Source: Lycium barbarum
Taxonomy: Eukaryota > Streptophyta > Magnoliopsida > Solanales > Solanaceae
DNA: 64,000 nucleotides
NCBI RefSeq assembly: GCF_019175385.1
Contig: NC_083345.1
Location: forward strand, 112,144,480 to 112,208,479
Direction of reading: 5' to 3'
Each line of letters begins with the position of its first letter. Position 1 is the stretch's first letter. Made by a program: the position numbers and the translations under genes. Shown one piece after another: positions 36,425 to 49,621 of the stretch. The notes beneath the pieces were generated by a model. It ran no database searches. It saw only the letters and a program-made list of their open reading frames with translations, and was not told where the DNA came from.

Positions 36425-36815
36425 TTTGGTGGGTAACAACGTTGTTCCAAATAATTGCACTGGATTTTTGTACAAAAAAAAAGATCGTTGCAATAAAGGA
36501 AAAGCCTGTTGCAATAACCTCTACGAAACCGTTGCAATAGCCTCAAAAGTCGTTGCTTAAAGGGCTATGGGGACGGTTGGAAACCGTTCCAAATAACACA
36601 AAAAATCGTTGCATCAGAAAGAAGAACAACCGTTGCTGTAGATATGGCTAGAGCAACGGGTTTTACCAACAGTTGCAGAAACCGTTGCCATATATATATG
36701 GGCACGCGAGCAGATGGAACGCACGTTAAACCGTTGCTATAGATCTATAGCAACGGTTCTCCTGTCTATAGCAACGGTTTTCTCGGCGTTGCCATAAGCC
36801 TATTTTCCAGTAGTG
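36425..36815 (-). mobile_element. CACTA-type terminus with subterminal repeats
   Basis: The right edge is, on the reverse strand, CACTACTGGAAAATAGGCTT, a standard CACTA terminal sequence. Inside are many copies of AACCGTTGC / GCAACGGTT in both orientations (36490-36790). A degenerate left end, CACTGGATTTTTG, is possible at 36459. No transposase is present. Confidence 0.65.
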
Positions 36816-39489
36816 AGTGACACTAATTGTTGTACAGAGAAAAGCTCTCCCTACTAAACTACTAAATTTTGTTCATGAATAATAAATGTTATAACATAGA
36901 CAGTAAAAAATACAGATGTTCAATCCATATGAAGTTTTGTATAACAGCATAATACACAAAGAAACAGTTCCACACCAGCTCCCGAAATAATGTAAACGGA
37001 AAGAAATAAAAAAATAAATTTAAGCCAGTTACAATTTACCTGTTAACCATCAGACTGTAGCAAAAGGTGCAGTAGTTTGATATACTCAACATTGGACATA
37101 TTGATAATGCACTGTCCAATCATTTTTTAGTCACCTGAGATGTCAAATAAAAATCAATAGATGAGATTTGTAAATACACTGCATAGAGGGAAAGATAACA
37201 CATTTTGGATTGATTAAGTTAAAGCATATAGAAAACTTAGAAGTACAAAGTGTAGAAACCCAAATAAAGTAACATATGATATAAACTACAATCTCTTCCA
37301 TGTTGATTATCACAAGTACAGAAATCATCTAGCAAGGTGACATATTGAACCATGCAAAGGCACAGTTGTACTGAAATGAACTCCCTAAAGGTTCGAAGAA
37401 AGTATATCTTCATAAGCAGGAATCAATATAGTGGTGAAACAATATTCAAAAGACAAAAGTAGTTATGAGTATTGGAAGCTGTTAATAGCACATGAAATGC
37501 CTTGTCAAAAATTAATTACTTAATACTTTCTTGCCCCTTGTTCCTTGCACCATATGCAAAAACAAATACAAAAAATTTATAACACTGGAAAAATTAGAAA
37601 GAGCTCCACCCTAGGAAAGGGAAGTAAATGTGTGCCTTACAATAATTAGAATAAGGGAAACTAAAAAGAAAACTTTAGGGATTCATAAACAAAGGCATAT
37701 CCGAAAAGTTAATTTTATGAGTTCCTATAATGACCTCAAATTAACATATAATAAGAGAATTGGTTCACAGTCAAGTATTTATAAATATTTTATAAGTTTC
37801 TTAATACAAATACAAAATATTAAGAAAATCAATTGGGTTCACGTGAACCCATACCTTATAGGGTCTAGCCCTGCACATAAAAAGACTGGTCATCACAACC
37901 TTCCAGAAGAGTTAATGGGCACCATTTTTTCTAATTAGAGGGAATAAAGATAAAACTCTAAGTTATCCCTTCTCTGCTTTACATTTGAATTCTTTCTTTC
38001 CAAGATGAGTACTCAAGTGACTTCCTCATGCCACGTGAGGTTGTGCGTCTTAAGAAAAGGGGTGGATTCATATTTAAATTCAAAGGTAGTGTAAACGTTT
38101 TTATACCCTAATGTTTTTAATGCATAGTGAGAGCTATGCCAATAGAATTCATAAAGACTGAAGTTTTCATCTCTACTCTTCCCTCCATCTGAAAGCTAAG
38201 TGCACCCAACTATATTTATTTTATTTCAATCATATGTTCAACAACATTTCATCCAAAATTTTGGTCTCATCTAAGGAAAAAATTAAGTAAAAATTGCCCA
38301 AGGAGCCTTCTAAGTATAGAAAGAGGAGCAGATCTATGTCTTTTTTTTTTCTTACCGTTTTTAGCACATACTAGTTTTAAAAGTTTCACATTTATGTTTA
38401 TACACTGCTTGAAACGCTTCACGGCGCTTCACAAGAACTCTTCCATATTCCCTTAATGCACCTGTGTGTGCAGGCATGTTATAGGTAAGACAACATGTTA
38501 CAGGTAAGACAACTTCCTATGCCTCCTTCTTGATTTGGGTATTCAATAAGATATATATTATAAATATAGAATATATCACGTATAATCAGGGACGGATCTA
38601 TGTGGGAGGGTGAGGATGCCACGGCATCCGGACGTCTCGGTTGAAATTCTATATATGTATGTATGCATAAGAAATGTAATAAATACCACTCTTGCCACCT
38701 GTAGTACCAAACGATCGTGTGTTGCCACTGGTTTGGAGTCATGGAACATTTCAAGTTTAGTTGCATCGGCATGATCTTTAATTTAGGCACTACAAAAAAT
38801 CGAGACGTGCTCAAACATCCATAAAAATTTACATACCTTTTCCTCAACATTTTGAACTCTCTTGATATCTAGAAACAGAAGATCCAATTCATATTGATGT
38901 TTGATATCTATCATGTGGAACATCAAATTCTAAAAAATTCCAAATGAGAAACTACCTAGCTACCCCCTAGTAAAAATGCCTCAACAACCTCTGTACTTTT
39001 TCCAAAGCTTACCAGAAAACAATCTTCTTTCAAGTTTGCTCATAATCTCCTACCACAAAGCATCAAAGTTGTGTTTGAATGATCTTCTGAAATATCACAA
39101 GTCCAATAGAAACTCAATCATATTAAAAGAGCATACAAAACTTCTGGAAGAGCTTACCACTTGAAAGCTTTTGCCTCCATAATGCCATCCATCAGCTCTT
39201 GAACTAACATGGCTGATCTTGATCTCATTTTGTATTCTTTGATTGCATGATTTCTGGATTTCTACCTTTCCGAAATAGTAATTGCTCGCCGGCCAGTTCA
39301 TATTAGCCAACTAAACAAATTGAACATAGAATTGGATATATAGCAAATCAATTGTTTAAAGGAAAGAAAGAACAAAATGTGTCGTATAAAGATTAAAAGT
39401 ATGGAACTTTTTTCAGAAGAGTTACATGCTCGCTTCTTAGCCATAAATCAACCTCCTATGATTCCTGCTCCTACTTTTCTCATCATTTA
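36816..39489. other. Spacer with a possible broken minus-strand gene
   Basis: Mostly AT-rich. Two areas look exon-like on the minus strand. Around 39290-39150 a frame reads MRSRSAMLVQELMDGIMEAK and then AFK before a GTAAGC donor. Around 39100-38980 RSFKHNFDALW, a TAG stop, and EIMSKLERRLFSGKLWKKYR follow a TATTTCAG acceptor. Near 37130-37030 a short stretch reads CIINMSNVEYIKLLHLLLQS. I do not recognise the family. The stop suggests a relic or a captured fragment. Confidence 0.3.
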
Positions 39490-40529
39490 TCTATATTATT
39501 TTAAAAGCATGAATACAAATGTTGGTTGACCAAAATATCATTCAAATATTGAATGACTTTTATACCCTTTGAGCACTAAATAAATACGTTTCATTAAGGA
39601 GAATATTATAATAATACCTAATAAATACTTTTAATCTTGGGTGAATTAGGATTCATGATTTAAAGTTAAATATGATTTTGCCACTTTGAATTCTAATTGT
39701 AGAAGGTTTCTATCAAATTTATGAACAAATGCATTACTTATTCGTAGAGTCCAAGTTGTCTAAGAATTTATTGGTCAATAATCAAGTCCCTTGTTTTGAG
39801 AGTCCAAATTACAATCTAATATCAAAATTTAAGAAAACTATAATATTTACAAACATGTCAAATAGTTCTATTTAGGGATTAGATTGCCCTCCTTGTCCTT
39901 CATGCATATCATAACAGCCAAGCAAAGAGTCCGTTTCTAACACTATTGATACCGCCATTAATAGCCATACTTAGTTGGGGTTGAAAAATCTTTTCTCGTT
40001 GTGATATATTGAATTATGATTTCTTGATATTTTTATTAGTGAGATTACAGAATTCCTAATTAATATTGTGTGTTGTAGATAATTAAGTAAATAAAGGATG
40101 ATGTTTTGGGTATATCTTAGCCTTATATTATTACAAAGTTCTGCATAATGTTATGTTTTGCAGGTACCTAGACAAGGATGATTTCTCGTACCCTGAAACT
40201 ATTTGAAATTTTTGATTCATGTTTATAAAATACCTACTATCTTTATAAGTCTTTCTAAAATTAGCAGTACATTTGTCTCTTATTTTAATTCTTTTTTCCA
40301 TTGAACTTCAAACTAAAATCAAGGTGGAGAGTATACAAGTTCTCATAGTTTTTACGGACAAGTATAGTGTCATGAACTATATCAAGTAAGGAAACAAGCA
40401 TATGGCCTCTGCCATTATTTGTTCATAACTCAAGTAAATGTTTTCTAAATATTAATGCGGAAAAAATTTACTATCTTTTGAATAAAAGTTTTAAAGATTG
40501 ACGTGGCAACGCACATTTATAGAGACTAG
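39490..40529 (+). mobile_element. Helitron-like non-autonomous element
   Basis: The 5' end TCTATATTATTTTAAAAGCA follows an A, and the 3' end GAGACTAG precedes a T, as expected for insertion between A and T. The hairpin before CTAG is weak (GTG/CAC around GCAACG). There is no coding content. Length is 1040 bp. Confidence 0.5.
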
Positions 40530-41530
40530 TTAAGTTAAAAGTACCTATGATTCTTCTTTTCACATAATGAATATTTTGGAGCTTGTTTTAAGTTCAATGA
40601 CAAGGAAAGTAATGTCTACCCGAACGGTAGTATTCAAAATGTATATTTGATAGAATTTTCCTCAAAGATAACTTGAAAAATAGTATGGCAGGAAACCATA
40701 AAGGAAAAGAATCCCTTTTCCTCATAACAAGTCTAGGAGATTTTCCTCCTCCTATCCCGAAGTCCTTCTCCACATTAACATACAACAATAACAACAACAT
40801 GCCCTATGCAATCCCACAAATGGGGTTTAGATTAAATCATACGAAACAAACCCTAATAAAAGGCATAATCTTAAAAATTAATTTATTCCTTAAGTACACA
40901 CATCTATACAGTCTAACATGAAATATAAAGCACAACCATTTATCATTATAACTAATCATATAACATTATAACAAAAAAAGGTGCAGAAATTACCCTCCTT
41001 CAGTCTAAGCAGTGTCCTCTTTTGTATCCTTGAGCAACTTCCACTTTCAAAAACTTGAAAAACAAAAAAATGTGTTCGTTAGAATCAATATTCCTTGAAA
41101 AATCAGCTCAGCTTAATCTTCAAGAAAAGTTCAACTCAAGTTCATCTAAGAAGCATCAAATTTTTGACAAACTATATGGCTTACCGAAATCTCATAAAAA
41201 TAGTAACAAATACTAATAATTTAGGGGGGAAAAGAGAAATCCATTCAATAATAATGTGGTGATGTAAGTAAACTTGATTGACTTTGAGAACAATCACAAA
41301 ATTATGAGCATGCATGTGGAAAATCCAACAACTATCACGATCCATTTTAGGATTGCGCAAGCACCTACCATTCCCACCTCAGTAGACGAACCCTTAACCC
41401 AAAACCTAACCAATTTAGCAATCATAAAACAAGACTCAATTTCCTTCAAGTTATGACATAAACAAGATGCGGAAGTAAACTCACTTGTATAAATAAAGCG
41501 GAATTGTTTACAAACAATTTTTATATACAC
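40530..41530. other. AT-rich spacer, no gene supported
   Basis: Short frames only. The minus strand around 41060-40990 could encode FESGSCSRIQKRTLLRLKEG before a GGTAAT donor-like site, but nothing connects it to a gene. Confidence 0.35.
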
Positions 41531-42830
41531 TGACTCCTTTTCCCATGACCTGGTCTAGACTAGTACAAGAGCGACTAATTTGGAGACAATGTACAATGAA
41601 AATAAAATACTTAACCTCCATCTAGGAATAAGATGATGGAGGTCTTCAAGATAGGCACTGCACATCTCCCGAAATCTCCAAATCAACCAATAACCTGCAC
41701 AACTCTACACTCCGAGAGGGACGTAGCAAGAGTAGTATCAGTACAACACTAGTACTAGTAAGAATCATAGGCCGACAATGGCTAGAATAACATAACGATA
41801 ATAGAATCCACAAATAAACTTGGTAGGCGATCTTAAATCAATTCATGAATATAACCTTCCACTCGTCCCAAACAACTATGAAGCCTTACTCCATTAACGC
41901 TCTTCTAGTACTCCATTTCCTTAACTTCTATCATTCCTCACATTCTAATTCATCTAGCATACTAATTAGGTAGCCATGCTCAAAATACCGTAACATTACA
42001 ACTACTAACAGGGCCACTCCTATGCCAATACCGCAAGTCAACCTATCATTTATCGTATCCATAATTTGTTTTAAGGAAAACTCTCTCATCATTCTAATAT
42101 TCATCACTCACCCAAACCTAGCAAGTCATACACAACCATATTAAGGTCATCTAGCACCCCACTTTCCCAATCCAAGATCACAGCCTATGGCTATAGCAAC
42201 TAAACCCAATTGTGCCAAGTTCGAGAATATCCATCCAAGACCTAAGTATAACTACAGTATCCCATCCCCATTTAGTCACATACACGGATCCCAACACAAT
42301 CCATATTAAATCCAAGCAACAGCCCAAATCACGCTCGGCACATAAGAGAGACAACAAAATATGATCGAAATATATGCCAAGTCTCAGTATATCGACTCTG
42401 AATCCATAAATCACAACCCTATGACGCATCTAAACCCAATTGTGTCAAGTCTCGGTATAACCAATCCGAACCAATATATCACAATCATATCACAGAAAAC
42501 CAAAAGGTACAATCCAATGTAATAATATATGAATGATGAATGCAATGCATATGCACCGTACACATGTACTCCGACCATGGAACATCATAGCTCGGCAACA
42601 CAACCCATGGGGGACCCGCAAAGTCCATGTACCAGTCACTCCGCACACAGCCTAGAGATAATTCTATATCTAACCAATACGTCTCATATCAGTCATTCCG
42701 CACATGAGATGACTCGATATACAATAAGTCTCAAACTAGTATCGGTCACTCCGCACACAGCCCAGAGATGACTCGTATCAAATGTGTCTCAATGCATCTG
42801 TATTTAATTCTCTCTTTCTTTTTACACCAT
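41531..42830 (-). repeat. LTR fragment, minus orientation
   Basis: It shares LTR landmarks in reverse: the inverted repeat around AGTAC/GTACT at 41739-41756, a GGCCTATGATTCTTAC box, and an ATGCAT box near 42545. A degenerate minisatellite of about 60 bp (42590-42790) contains CAGTCACTCCGCACACAGCC three times. The U3 end is missing. Confidence 0.65.
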
Positions 42831-44033
42831 TTATGGTTATAGCAAAGCATTAAATGAAAGTTCTTTCTTAAAATTCTTAAGAGACTATTGGGTATAAGTG
42901 GTATTATTGACCAAGAGTAAATAGTAACTCAAAGATGGCTTATTTATTGCAAGACCTAGATTAATAACAAGTTCTAAGATAAATCCTTCTATTTCAAAAT
43001 GGGTTAACTTGTTAGGCTTTGATAATGAGGAATATGGACTAGTAAGGTAAGTTTGACTTATGTAAACCTTGATTTCTATAAAATAAGGTTAAATAGCAAT
43101 AAATTGAGGACCAGGTATTTTATTTAAGAAATGATGATTTTACCCCTATGAACCTAGCGTTCTAAATTGTTACTTACTTGAAATTATCCATCGTTTCTAG
43201 ACCTGTTGGATCTACAAAATTCCCTACAAGGATGGAAGACGGAGTCCAAGTAGATGTTCGCACACCTGTTCGGCCTTGAGGTAGGTTACGGCTTCCCTAT
43301 GTTGGTAGACTCCAGTTAGACTTTCATATGCTCGTGTTAGATGAAGCAAAGAATACACGTATAGGATTTCGGAGATTGGGATGGAAACCTTAGATAGATA
43401 ATGAATAAAAAATGGTGGTTTTGTGTATCACTGGCATAGTTGTAGATTGATGACTTCCTCATGGTGAATCTTCGATTAGTGAAGCGTATGCTAGATAATA
43501 TTGTCGGACAATGCATGTAAACCTTCGGGTATGAAGTTGAGTTAGCTATTGCCTTAGGTTGGGCCTTGTTGAATGATTGGGGTCTAGCCACCCCCTTGAC
43601 CTACACTTGCTGCATTCTTTTATGAATGCAGAGTACCAGGTTAGATCCGCTTCTACTCCTCGTGGCTGATAGTCTGAGGCTGCTGATTCGAGTCTATTCA
43701 TGGTGAGCATGAGGACGTTTGCTGCCCGAAGACTTTTCCTACTACTTATGTTTTACTTTTCATTCTGAGACATGATTTGAGACTATTTATGTATTATTAT
43801 CACTATTCAGACTGGTAGTATTTTGGTTTAGATGCTCTTGTATGACCAGACCAGATACTGGGATTGGATTCTCATTATTTCCTCATTTCTTCATATCATT
43901 ATTGTGAGACTTACGTTATACTATTTTCTTTTGCTTTACTTATGTTTTATGATTGTTGGGATAAGGGTTCACCTACCGAGGTGAGAAAGGTAGGTGCCCG
44001 CACGACTTAGTGAAAATGGGTCGTGACAAAAAC
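42831..44033 (+). repeat. LTR fragment, plus orientation, joined head-to-head
   Basis: It ends in ATGGGTCGTGACA, like the 3' ends of the other LTRs, and carries the perfect stem CTGCATTC/GAATGCAG at 43610-43631, plus TGAGGTAGGTTACGGCTT near 43277 as in the LTR at 883. It is most similar to the 3' part of the solo LTR at 45558-48579. Confidence 0.68.
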
Positions 44034-44444
44034 AACCCAAAAGTTCAAGATATCCATAATTTAAGTTTGAAACACATACATGGCTATTTTTTAGTAGCCA
44101 GAAATCAAAAAGTTACCAAAGAAATTCAAAAAAAATTGTGTGTTTATGTTGGACTTCACCGAAATTTGTAAAAAAAGAAAGTTATGTTTAACCCTTTGGA
44201 GTGTGTGGCTTGACTTTTTGTTTCCATTTCCTTTTTTCATAATTTCAATTTTATGCGAGGAAAAGCTAAATAGACTCAAGTGAATGATAATTAAGTTCAA
44301 GATTATAGTAGCTACATGAGACTCATCAATTTTTGTAACAATAAAAAATAATACTCCATCATCAGAAGATCCCAAAAAATAAAAGACTAAAATACAAAGC
44401 AATGCAAAGAACAGAAAACTGACCAAAAAGTAGAAGAAGACTAA
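44034..44444. other. AT-rich spacer, no gene supported
   Basis: Nothing recognised. Short minus-strand frames are hydrophobic and have no family features. Confidence 0.4.
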
Positions 44445-44638
44445 GAGCCCGTTTGGATTGGCTTATAAGTTGCTTATAAGTTGTTTTCAGCTTTTTTGAG
44501 TGTTCGGCTGGCCAACTTAAAGTCATTTTGTGCTTAAAATAAGCTCAAAAAAATAATTGGGTCCATTTGACTTAGCTTATCTAAAGCAGCTTATAAGCAG
44601 TTTTCAACTTATAGGCATAAGCCCATCCAAACAGGCTC
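44445..44638. mobile_element. Tourist-type MITE, target duplication TAA
   Basis: A 194-bp element with inverted ends GAGCCCGTTTGGATTGGCTT (left) and its relative GAGCCTGTTTGGATGGGCTT (reverse of right), flanked by TAA at 44442-44444 and 44639-44641. Internal TTATAAGTTG words are also inverted. Confidence 0.85.
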
Positions 44639-44641
44639 TAA

Positions 44642-45552
44642 AACAAAAAATGGAACAAAAGAGAAAGAGGAAGAACAACTCAAAAACTGAGCCAAAAAAT
44701 GAAGAAGAAGGAATTTACCATTAAGAGAGAGATAGAAGAGGTCGAAGGACAGAGAGATGCTTTCATATAGAAGTGAAGGCAAAATGGTAAACAAAAACCC
44801 TGTGGCTTCTATAGTTGGACACCTGGTGGGACCCTTCATAAATTATGATTATACCCTTCATCGTACCAAACAACTTTCACTTATTAATAGTTTAAATTTA
44901 AATACATGGTCACTACTGTGTAAATAATTTTTTTTGACGATTGTTTTTTTGCCAAATCTTTATTACCATCGTAAGCTCTAAAACTTAACTGGTTTCTTCT
45001 TTTTCCGTTGTCCTATTTTTCTAAAATTTAAAATAAATAATAATACTGGTTAGTCAAATATTGAAGATATAATTATAGAAATATTGGAATTTACCGTATC
45101 GAAGTTTGATTTATCATACTGGATTGAACTTTTGAAAGTTAGATATTTCAGTATCGATTATTGAATTACCAAAACCAAACTTTGAAAATATCAAACGGCC
45201 GCCCCTACCTGGTATATAATATTATACACTAAATTTATACAATGTATCAACCTTGTATAAAAAGTATAATAATGTATAAGAGGTGCTTATGCAAACTTTA
45301 CACTATTATACAAAAACTGTGATTCGTTTCCTACAACTGCAACTGACGAAAAATTGGTCAAAAAGATCACCAAATAGCTTAAATCTTCATAAATAACTTC
45401 ATATTTTAACCAAAACTTCAAAATGGCATCCCCAAAGAACCATTTAAATTCATTGTCTCATACTCTGGAAGGTTATAGGGATACTTCTGGGGATTATCCA
45501 TCACCATTAGCCAATTAGAGAAGTTTTCAACGGTGGGATATTAAATCCAAAA
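44642..45552. other. AT-rich spacer with repeat debris
   Basis: No gene. About 45050-45200 contains ATACCG/CAAAC-type words also seen near 34390-34560. 45210-45330 has several TATAAT/TGTATAA words. Confidence 0.4.
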
Positions 45553-45557
45553 ATAAT

Positions 45558-48500
45558 TGTAACGACCTGTTCGGTCGTTATAGTTCTTTTGGCACTTTCG
45601 CCTGCTCCCAAGCATTGATTAGCTCCCTTTTGACCCGAGGGAACAGTTGACATGCTTCCTGAGGTGTCTAGACTGGATTCGGACAACTTTGGGAAAAATA
45701 TAGACTTGAAGTGAAAGAGGGTTGACCCGAGGTTGAATTTTGGGCAAACGAACCTTTTTCGGAATTCTGGTAATTTCAAGAGGTTTGGATAGTCCTTTAG
45801 AACTTGTGTGTGTGCTTTATTCAGTTCCCAATGCATTCAGATGCATTTCGAAACATTGGATGGGAAATGGGAATTAAGACATCGTTGGTTGACTCGGTCA
45901 ACGAGACCTCCGTTGGAAATTCTGAGACCACAGGTGCGTTCGTAGTGCATTTTTATGTGGGACTAAGTATCTGATATGAGAGCAGATGGTCTCGGGAGTT
46001 AGTCAAAAAATCGGATCGAAGGAAAATATTGGGCTAAAGTTTTTGGTGTCTGATACCCGCTTTGGCTACACCAGCACCGCAACAGCGGCACCGCTAGAAC
46101 GGTGGACCTGCCACTGAAGAGGTACGAGCCATTTAGGCTTGACCACTAAAGAGGTCAGGTAGCCGCTGGGGCGGTCACAGTGCCGCTATAGAGTGTGACG
46201 GGCAGTTAAATCTATTAAATGAGTCTTAGACCCTCATTATTTCATATCTCGATATTGGAGCTCGGGAAAGCTGTTCTTGGAGACAAATTGAAGGAATTCT
46301 TAAAGGTAAAACTTTGTCTAATCCTTTACTCCTCTTTAATCACAATCATCTTAGATTTTCCCCTTCCCTTTTTAATCCCATAGAAATGGAATTTAAAGAA
46401 GGGTTTTTGGAGATTTTTCTCTAAGATTATACTTGATAAATTGATGATGTTAATGTTAAAATGTGATGAATGTAAGCTTAGTAAGCCCATATCTTCCACT
46501 GTTAACGTTGAATTTCGGATTTGGAGAATTAGGGTTCATACCCAATTTGGGGATTTTTACTTGAAATCAGATTTAAGACAATTCTTGAGTTAAATAAACA
46601 ATTAATGATTGGGTTATGATTACCTAGGATTCAATTTGGTATTTTACCCGCGAATTTCCCGTTTCGCCCTTGTGGGCCCGTTCCCCTAATTTCTAGGGTT
46701 AAAATGGACCTAATTGATATCATAGCAATATTAGTATCAGTCTCTATGATTTCTAATTTAGAATTCTAGTTTGCTTAGACTACTTTGGTTCTGAGTTTCA
46801 GAGGAAGGGCAACGCGATAGAGTGACTTCTTGTTGTTGTTGTTACGGTTCGGCAGTCCAGGTAGATTATGGCTTACCACTAGTGAGACTATGCGTAGCGA
46901 ATCACATATTTAGAATATAATGTCGGAGACAGCATGCGAACCTTCGAGTATGAAGTTGGGTTGGATATTTCCTTAGGTTGGGCCCTGATATGTGTTGGGA
47001 CTAACTACCCTTTATGTGTGTTTATTGTTTCATTTTGATGGTTGATGCTATGAGTAGTGGTAAATATCAGAATCTGTGTTACTATCTTAACTGAGATATG
47101 GTTGACATACCGTTGTTGGTATTTGCATAGTGATACATTGTTGACGTACCCGTTGTTGGTACTAGTAATATTGATATATTGTTGGCATACCCTTGATGGT
47201 ATGGTGATATGATACATTTATAGCGTACCCCTTCGTGGTAATTGTGATGTTGAACTTGATTGTTGATACTTGATGTACGCATTGCACTCATTCTCACACA
47301 TTCATGATGCATGGCCGACACCCAGTGATAATCCGGTATCATTGATTGAGTAAATTGATATTTGATAAACTCCTTATTTGAGTGATTGTAAAGGCCGATG
47401 TCCGAAGATCCATTCCGGAATCATTGATTGTATGAAACTGATGTTTGATAAACTCTTTTACTTAAGTGATTGTGAGAAGGCCGATGTTCGAGGTTCAATT
47501 CCGGAATCATTGATAAGTGCATTGCATACATTCCCTTATATTTATGATGCATGGCCGATAGTCGGTAATTGTCCGGTATCGTTGATTGAGCGACTCTTTT
47601 ACTTAAGTGATTGTGCGAGGCCGATGACCGACGATCTATTCCGGCATTGTTGTGGCATGGCCGATTTCGATGTTATTCCAAAATCATTGTTAGTGCATGG
47701 GCGCCGCGGGTCCCCAAGGGTGGTGTCGGTGAGACTACCCCTGTGAGAAATTAGCCAAAGTCCCGTCTATTTGTTGGGCAAAGATCCAGGACGGGTGGCA
47801 CTTAGACTACGCGAGTCACACCGAGTTGTGCTACCGAGACGTCGATACTTCCGTCCAGAGTACATGTGTACACCTCATTTGCATGGCATTACATCTCATT
47901 CATTCCATTACTGCATTGCATTGCATTGGCTTGATTTCGATTCGTGGTGATCGATTGTGATGATTAGATTGGATATATATATTTCGAACTTGGTGTACTT
48001 AGGTTTAGGGGCTTTACGTAGGCGATGATGAACACTTGGTTATGATATTATTATCTTATACTTGTTGGATTCCTTGCTATCTACTTATTTTCTGAATTGT
48101 GTTATCTATGTTTGGTCGGGTGATGATGCCTACCAGTACCGTTATTTGTACTGACCTGCACTTGCTGCATTCTTTTATGAATGCAGAGTATCAGGTCGGA
48201 TCTACTTCTCTGACTCGTGGTTGATCGACTCTTCAGCTTCCACTTGAGTTTTCCAGGGTAAGCATGGCGTCCGCTGACCTTAGAGACTCTTCCATTACTT
48301 ATGTCTTACTTTCCATTCAGAGATATGATTTGAGACTACTTATGTATTATTATTCAGGCCTTTAGTATAAGGATTTAGATGCTCTTGTATGACCAGACTA
48401 GATGTTGGGGTGGATTTCATTTACTTCCGCACTTGTTAACATTATATTATATTGTGAGACTTACGTTATTTTACTTTCTTCCGCTATTTTCTATTATTGT

Positions 48501-48579
48501 GAATGTGGAGTTAAGGGTTCGCCTACCAAGGTGGGAAAGGTAGGTGCCCGCATGACCTAGGCTGAAATGGGTCATGACA
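45558..48579 (+). mobile_element. Complete solo LTR, 3022 bp, target duplication ATAAT
   Basis: Termini TGTAACGAC and GTCATGACA are inverted copies with one mismatch, and ATAAT flanks both sides (45553-45557, 48580-48584). It contains GC-rich inverted words at 46070-46200, repeated GGCCGATG/ATTCCGGAATCATTGAT units about 82-86 bp apart at 47330-47520, the inverted repeat CAGTAC/GTACTG at 48134-48153, and a perfect 8-bp stem CTGCATTC/GAATGCAG at 48165-48186. There is no internal region, so it arose by LTR-LTR recombination. Confidence 0.88.
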
Positions 48580-48584
48580 ATAAT

Positions 48585-48839
48585 GTCCACAAGCTGATAT
48601 TGCAAATTTTTAAAAATATGGAAAGGTTGGTTTGCATGTAGATATGAGGATCAAAAAAAAAGTTTCCCTATAACAGAATGGAGCTTTAGATACTTCGGAA
48701 CATCAAGACTACCTTAACACTGTCATTTCCTAATGGCATAATATATAGATAAACACCTTAATTAGGCTTCAGCTGGCAACTGAACGCTTCAATTTGTTGA
48801 TTAGAGTAGTTAGGAAGTTGTTAGTCATTATAGTTATTA
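48585..48839 (+). other. Left flank of the MULE, probably copia LTR sequence
   Basis: The stretch 48790-48839 is rich in TTAGT words, like 55727-55785 on the other side of the MULE. Removal of the MULE gives one continuous sequence leading to a copia primer site at 56293. The LTR start is not resolved. Confidence 0.45.
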
Positions 48840-48961
48840 GGGAAAAGTATTCAAAACACACTCAAAATATGGCCAAAATTGCCATAACACACCTCAACTT
48901 TGCGGGGGTCCTATGACCCCCCTGGACTTAGTTTTTGTGTATTATTTACGCTTTTAACCGG
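48840..48961 (+). repeat. MULE left terminal inverted repeat
   Basis: It matches the reverse complement of 55596-55717 with only a handful of differences. Confidence 0.92.
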
Positions 48962-49621
48962 ACAAAGTCACTCAAATGACATCGAGTGTATGCACGCGCT
49001 CATAAAGTTAAAACCAGACGGGTATTTTTCATTATTTTGCTCTCCAAAATTTGAAATCCAGAATTCTCACTCACCTTCCACTCGATTTCTACCATTTTAA
49101 TCACTCAAATACCATTTTATTCTACAAATCAGTGTGAATCATAGTTAAACTAAGTTTAGGTGGTAACATCGCGGAGGATTTTGACCCAAAATCGTCGATT
49201 TATCTTGAAGGTAGCGGCAAGCTTTTAGTGAACTGAAAAAATACCAGGTTAGTCGTGTTTTTTGTCAGTATTGTACGCGTAAAGTTTATTTTTTTCTATA
49301 TTAGATAGGATTTGTGACATTGTCGTATGAATTTCTAGGGTTTGTTAAAAAATTATGGGTTTTTCTTAGTTTAAATTGGGGTTATTTGGGGTTAAGAGAT
49401 GTCTAAGCTTATGTCATGTAGTATTACTATTGTAAGTGCGTCCAATTTATTTTCACCCCAAAATGTGATTTTGGGGTCTGTTTGGCCTTGTGTTGTCAGA
49501 AGTCTGAATTTAATTGTTGTTATTTGCTGTGTGTGGGGTTGTGATTGTTGTTGACCATATATTGTTATTGTATATGTGTGGTACTGATTGTTTGTACTAT
49601 TATTGAATTGTAATTTCAGGT

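Noticed and set aside
38788..38830. CACTACAAAAAATCGAGAC as a CACTA left end
   Set aside because: No matching right end with inverted repeat and 3-bp duplication could be placed. The short word alone is too common.
44609..44839. 76-codon minus frame, Ser/Phe/Leu-rich
   Set aside because: It starts inside spacer and runs into the Tourist MITE. The composition is that of translated CT-rich sequence.
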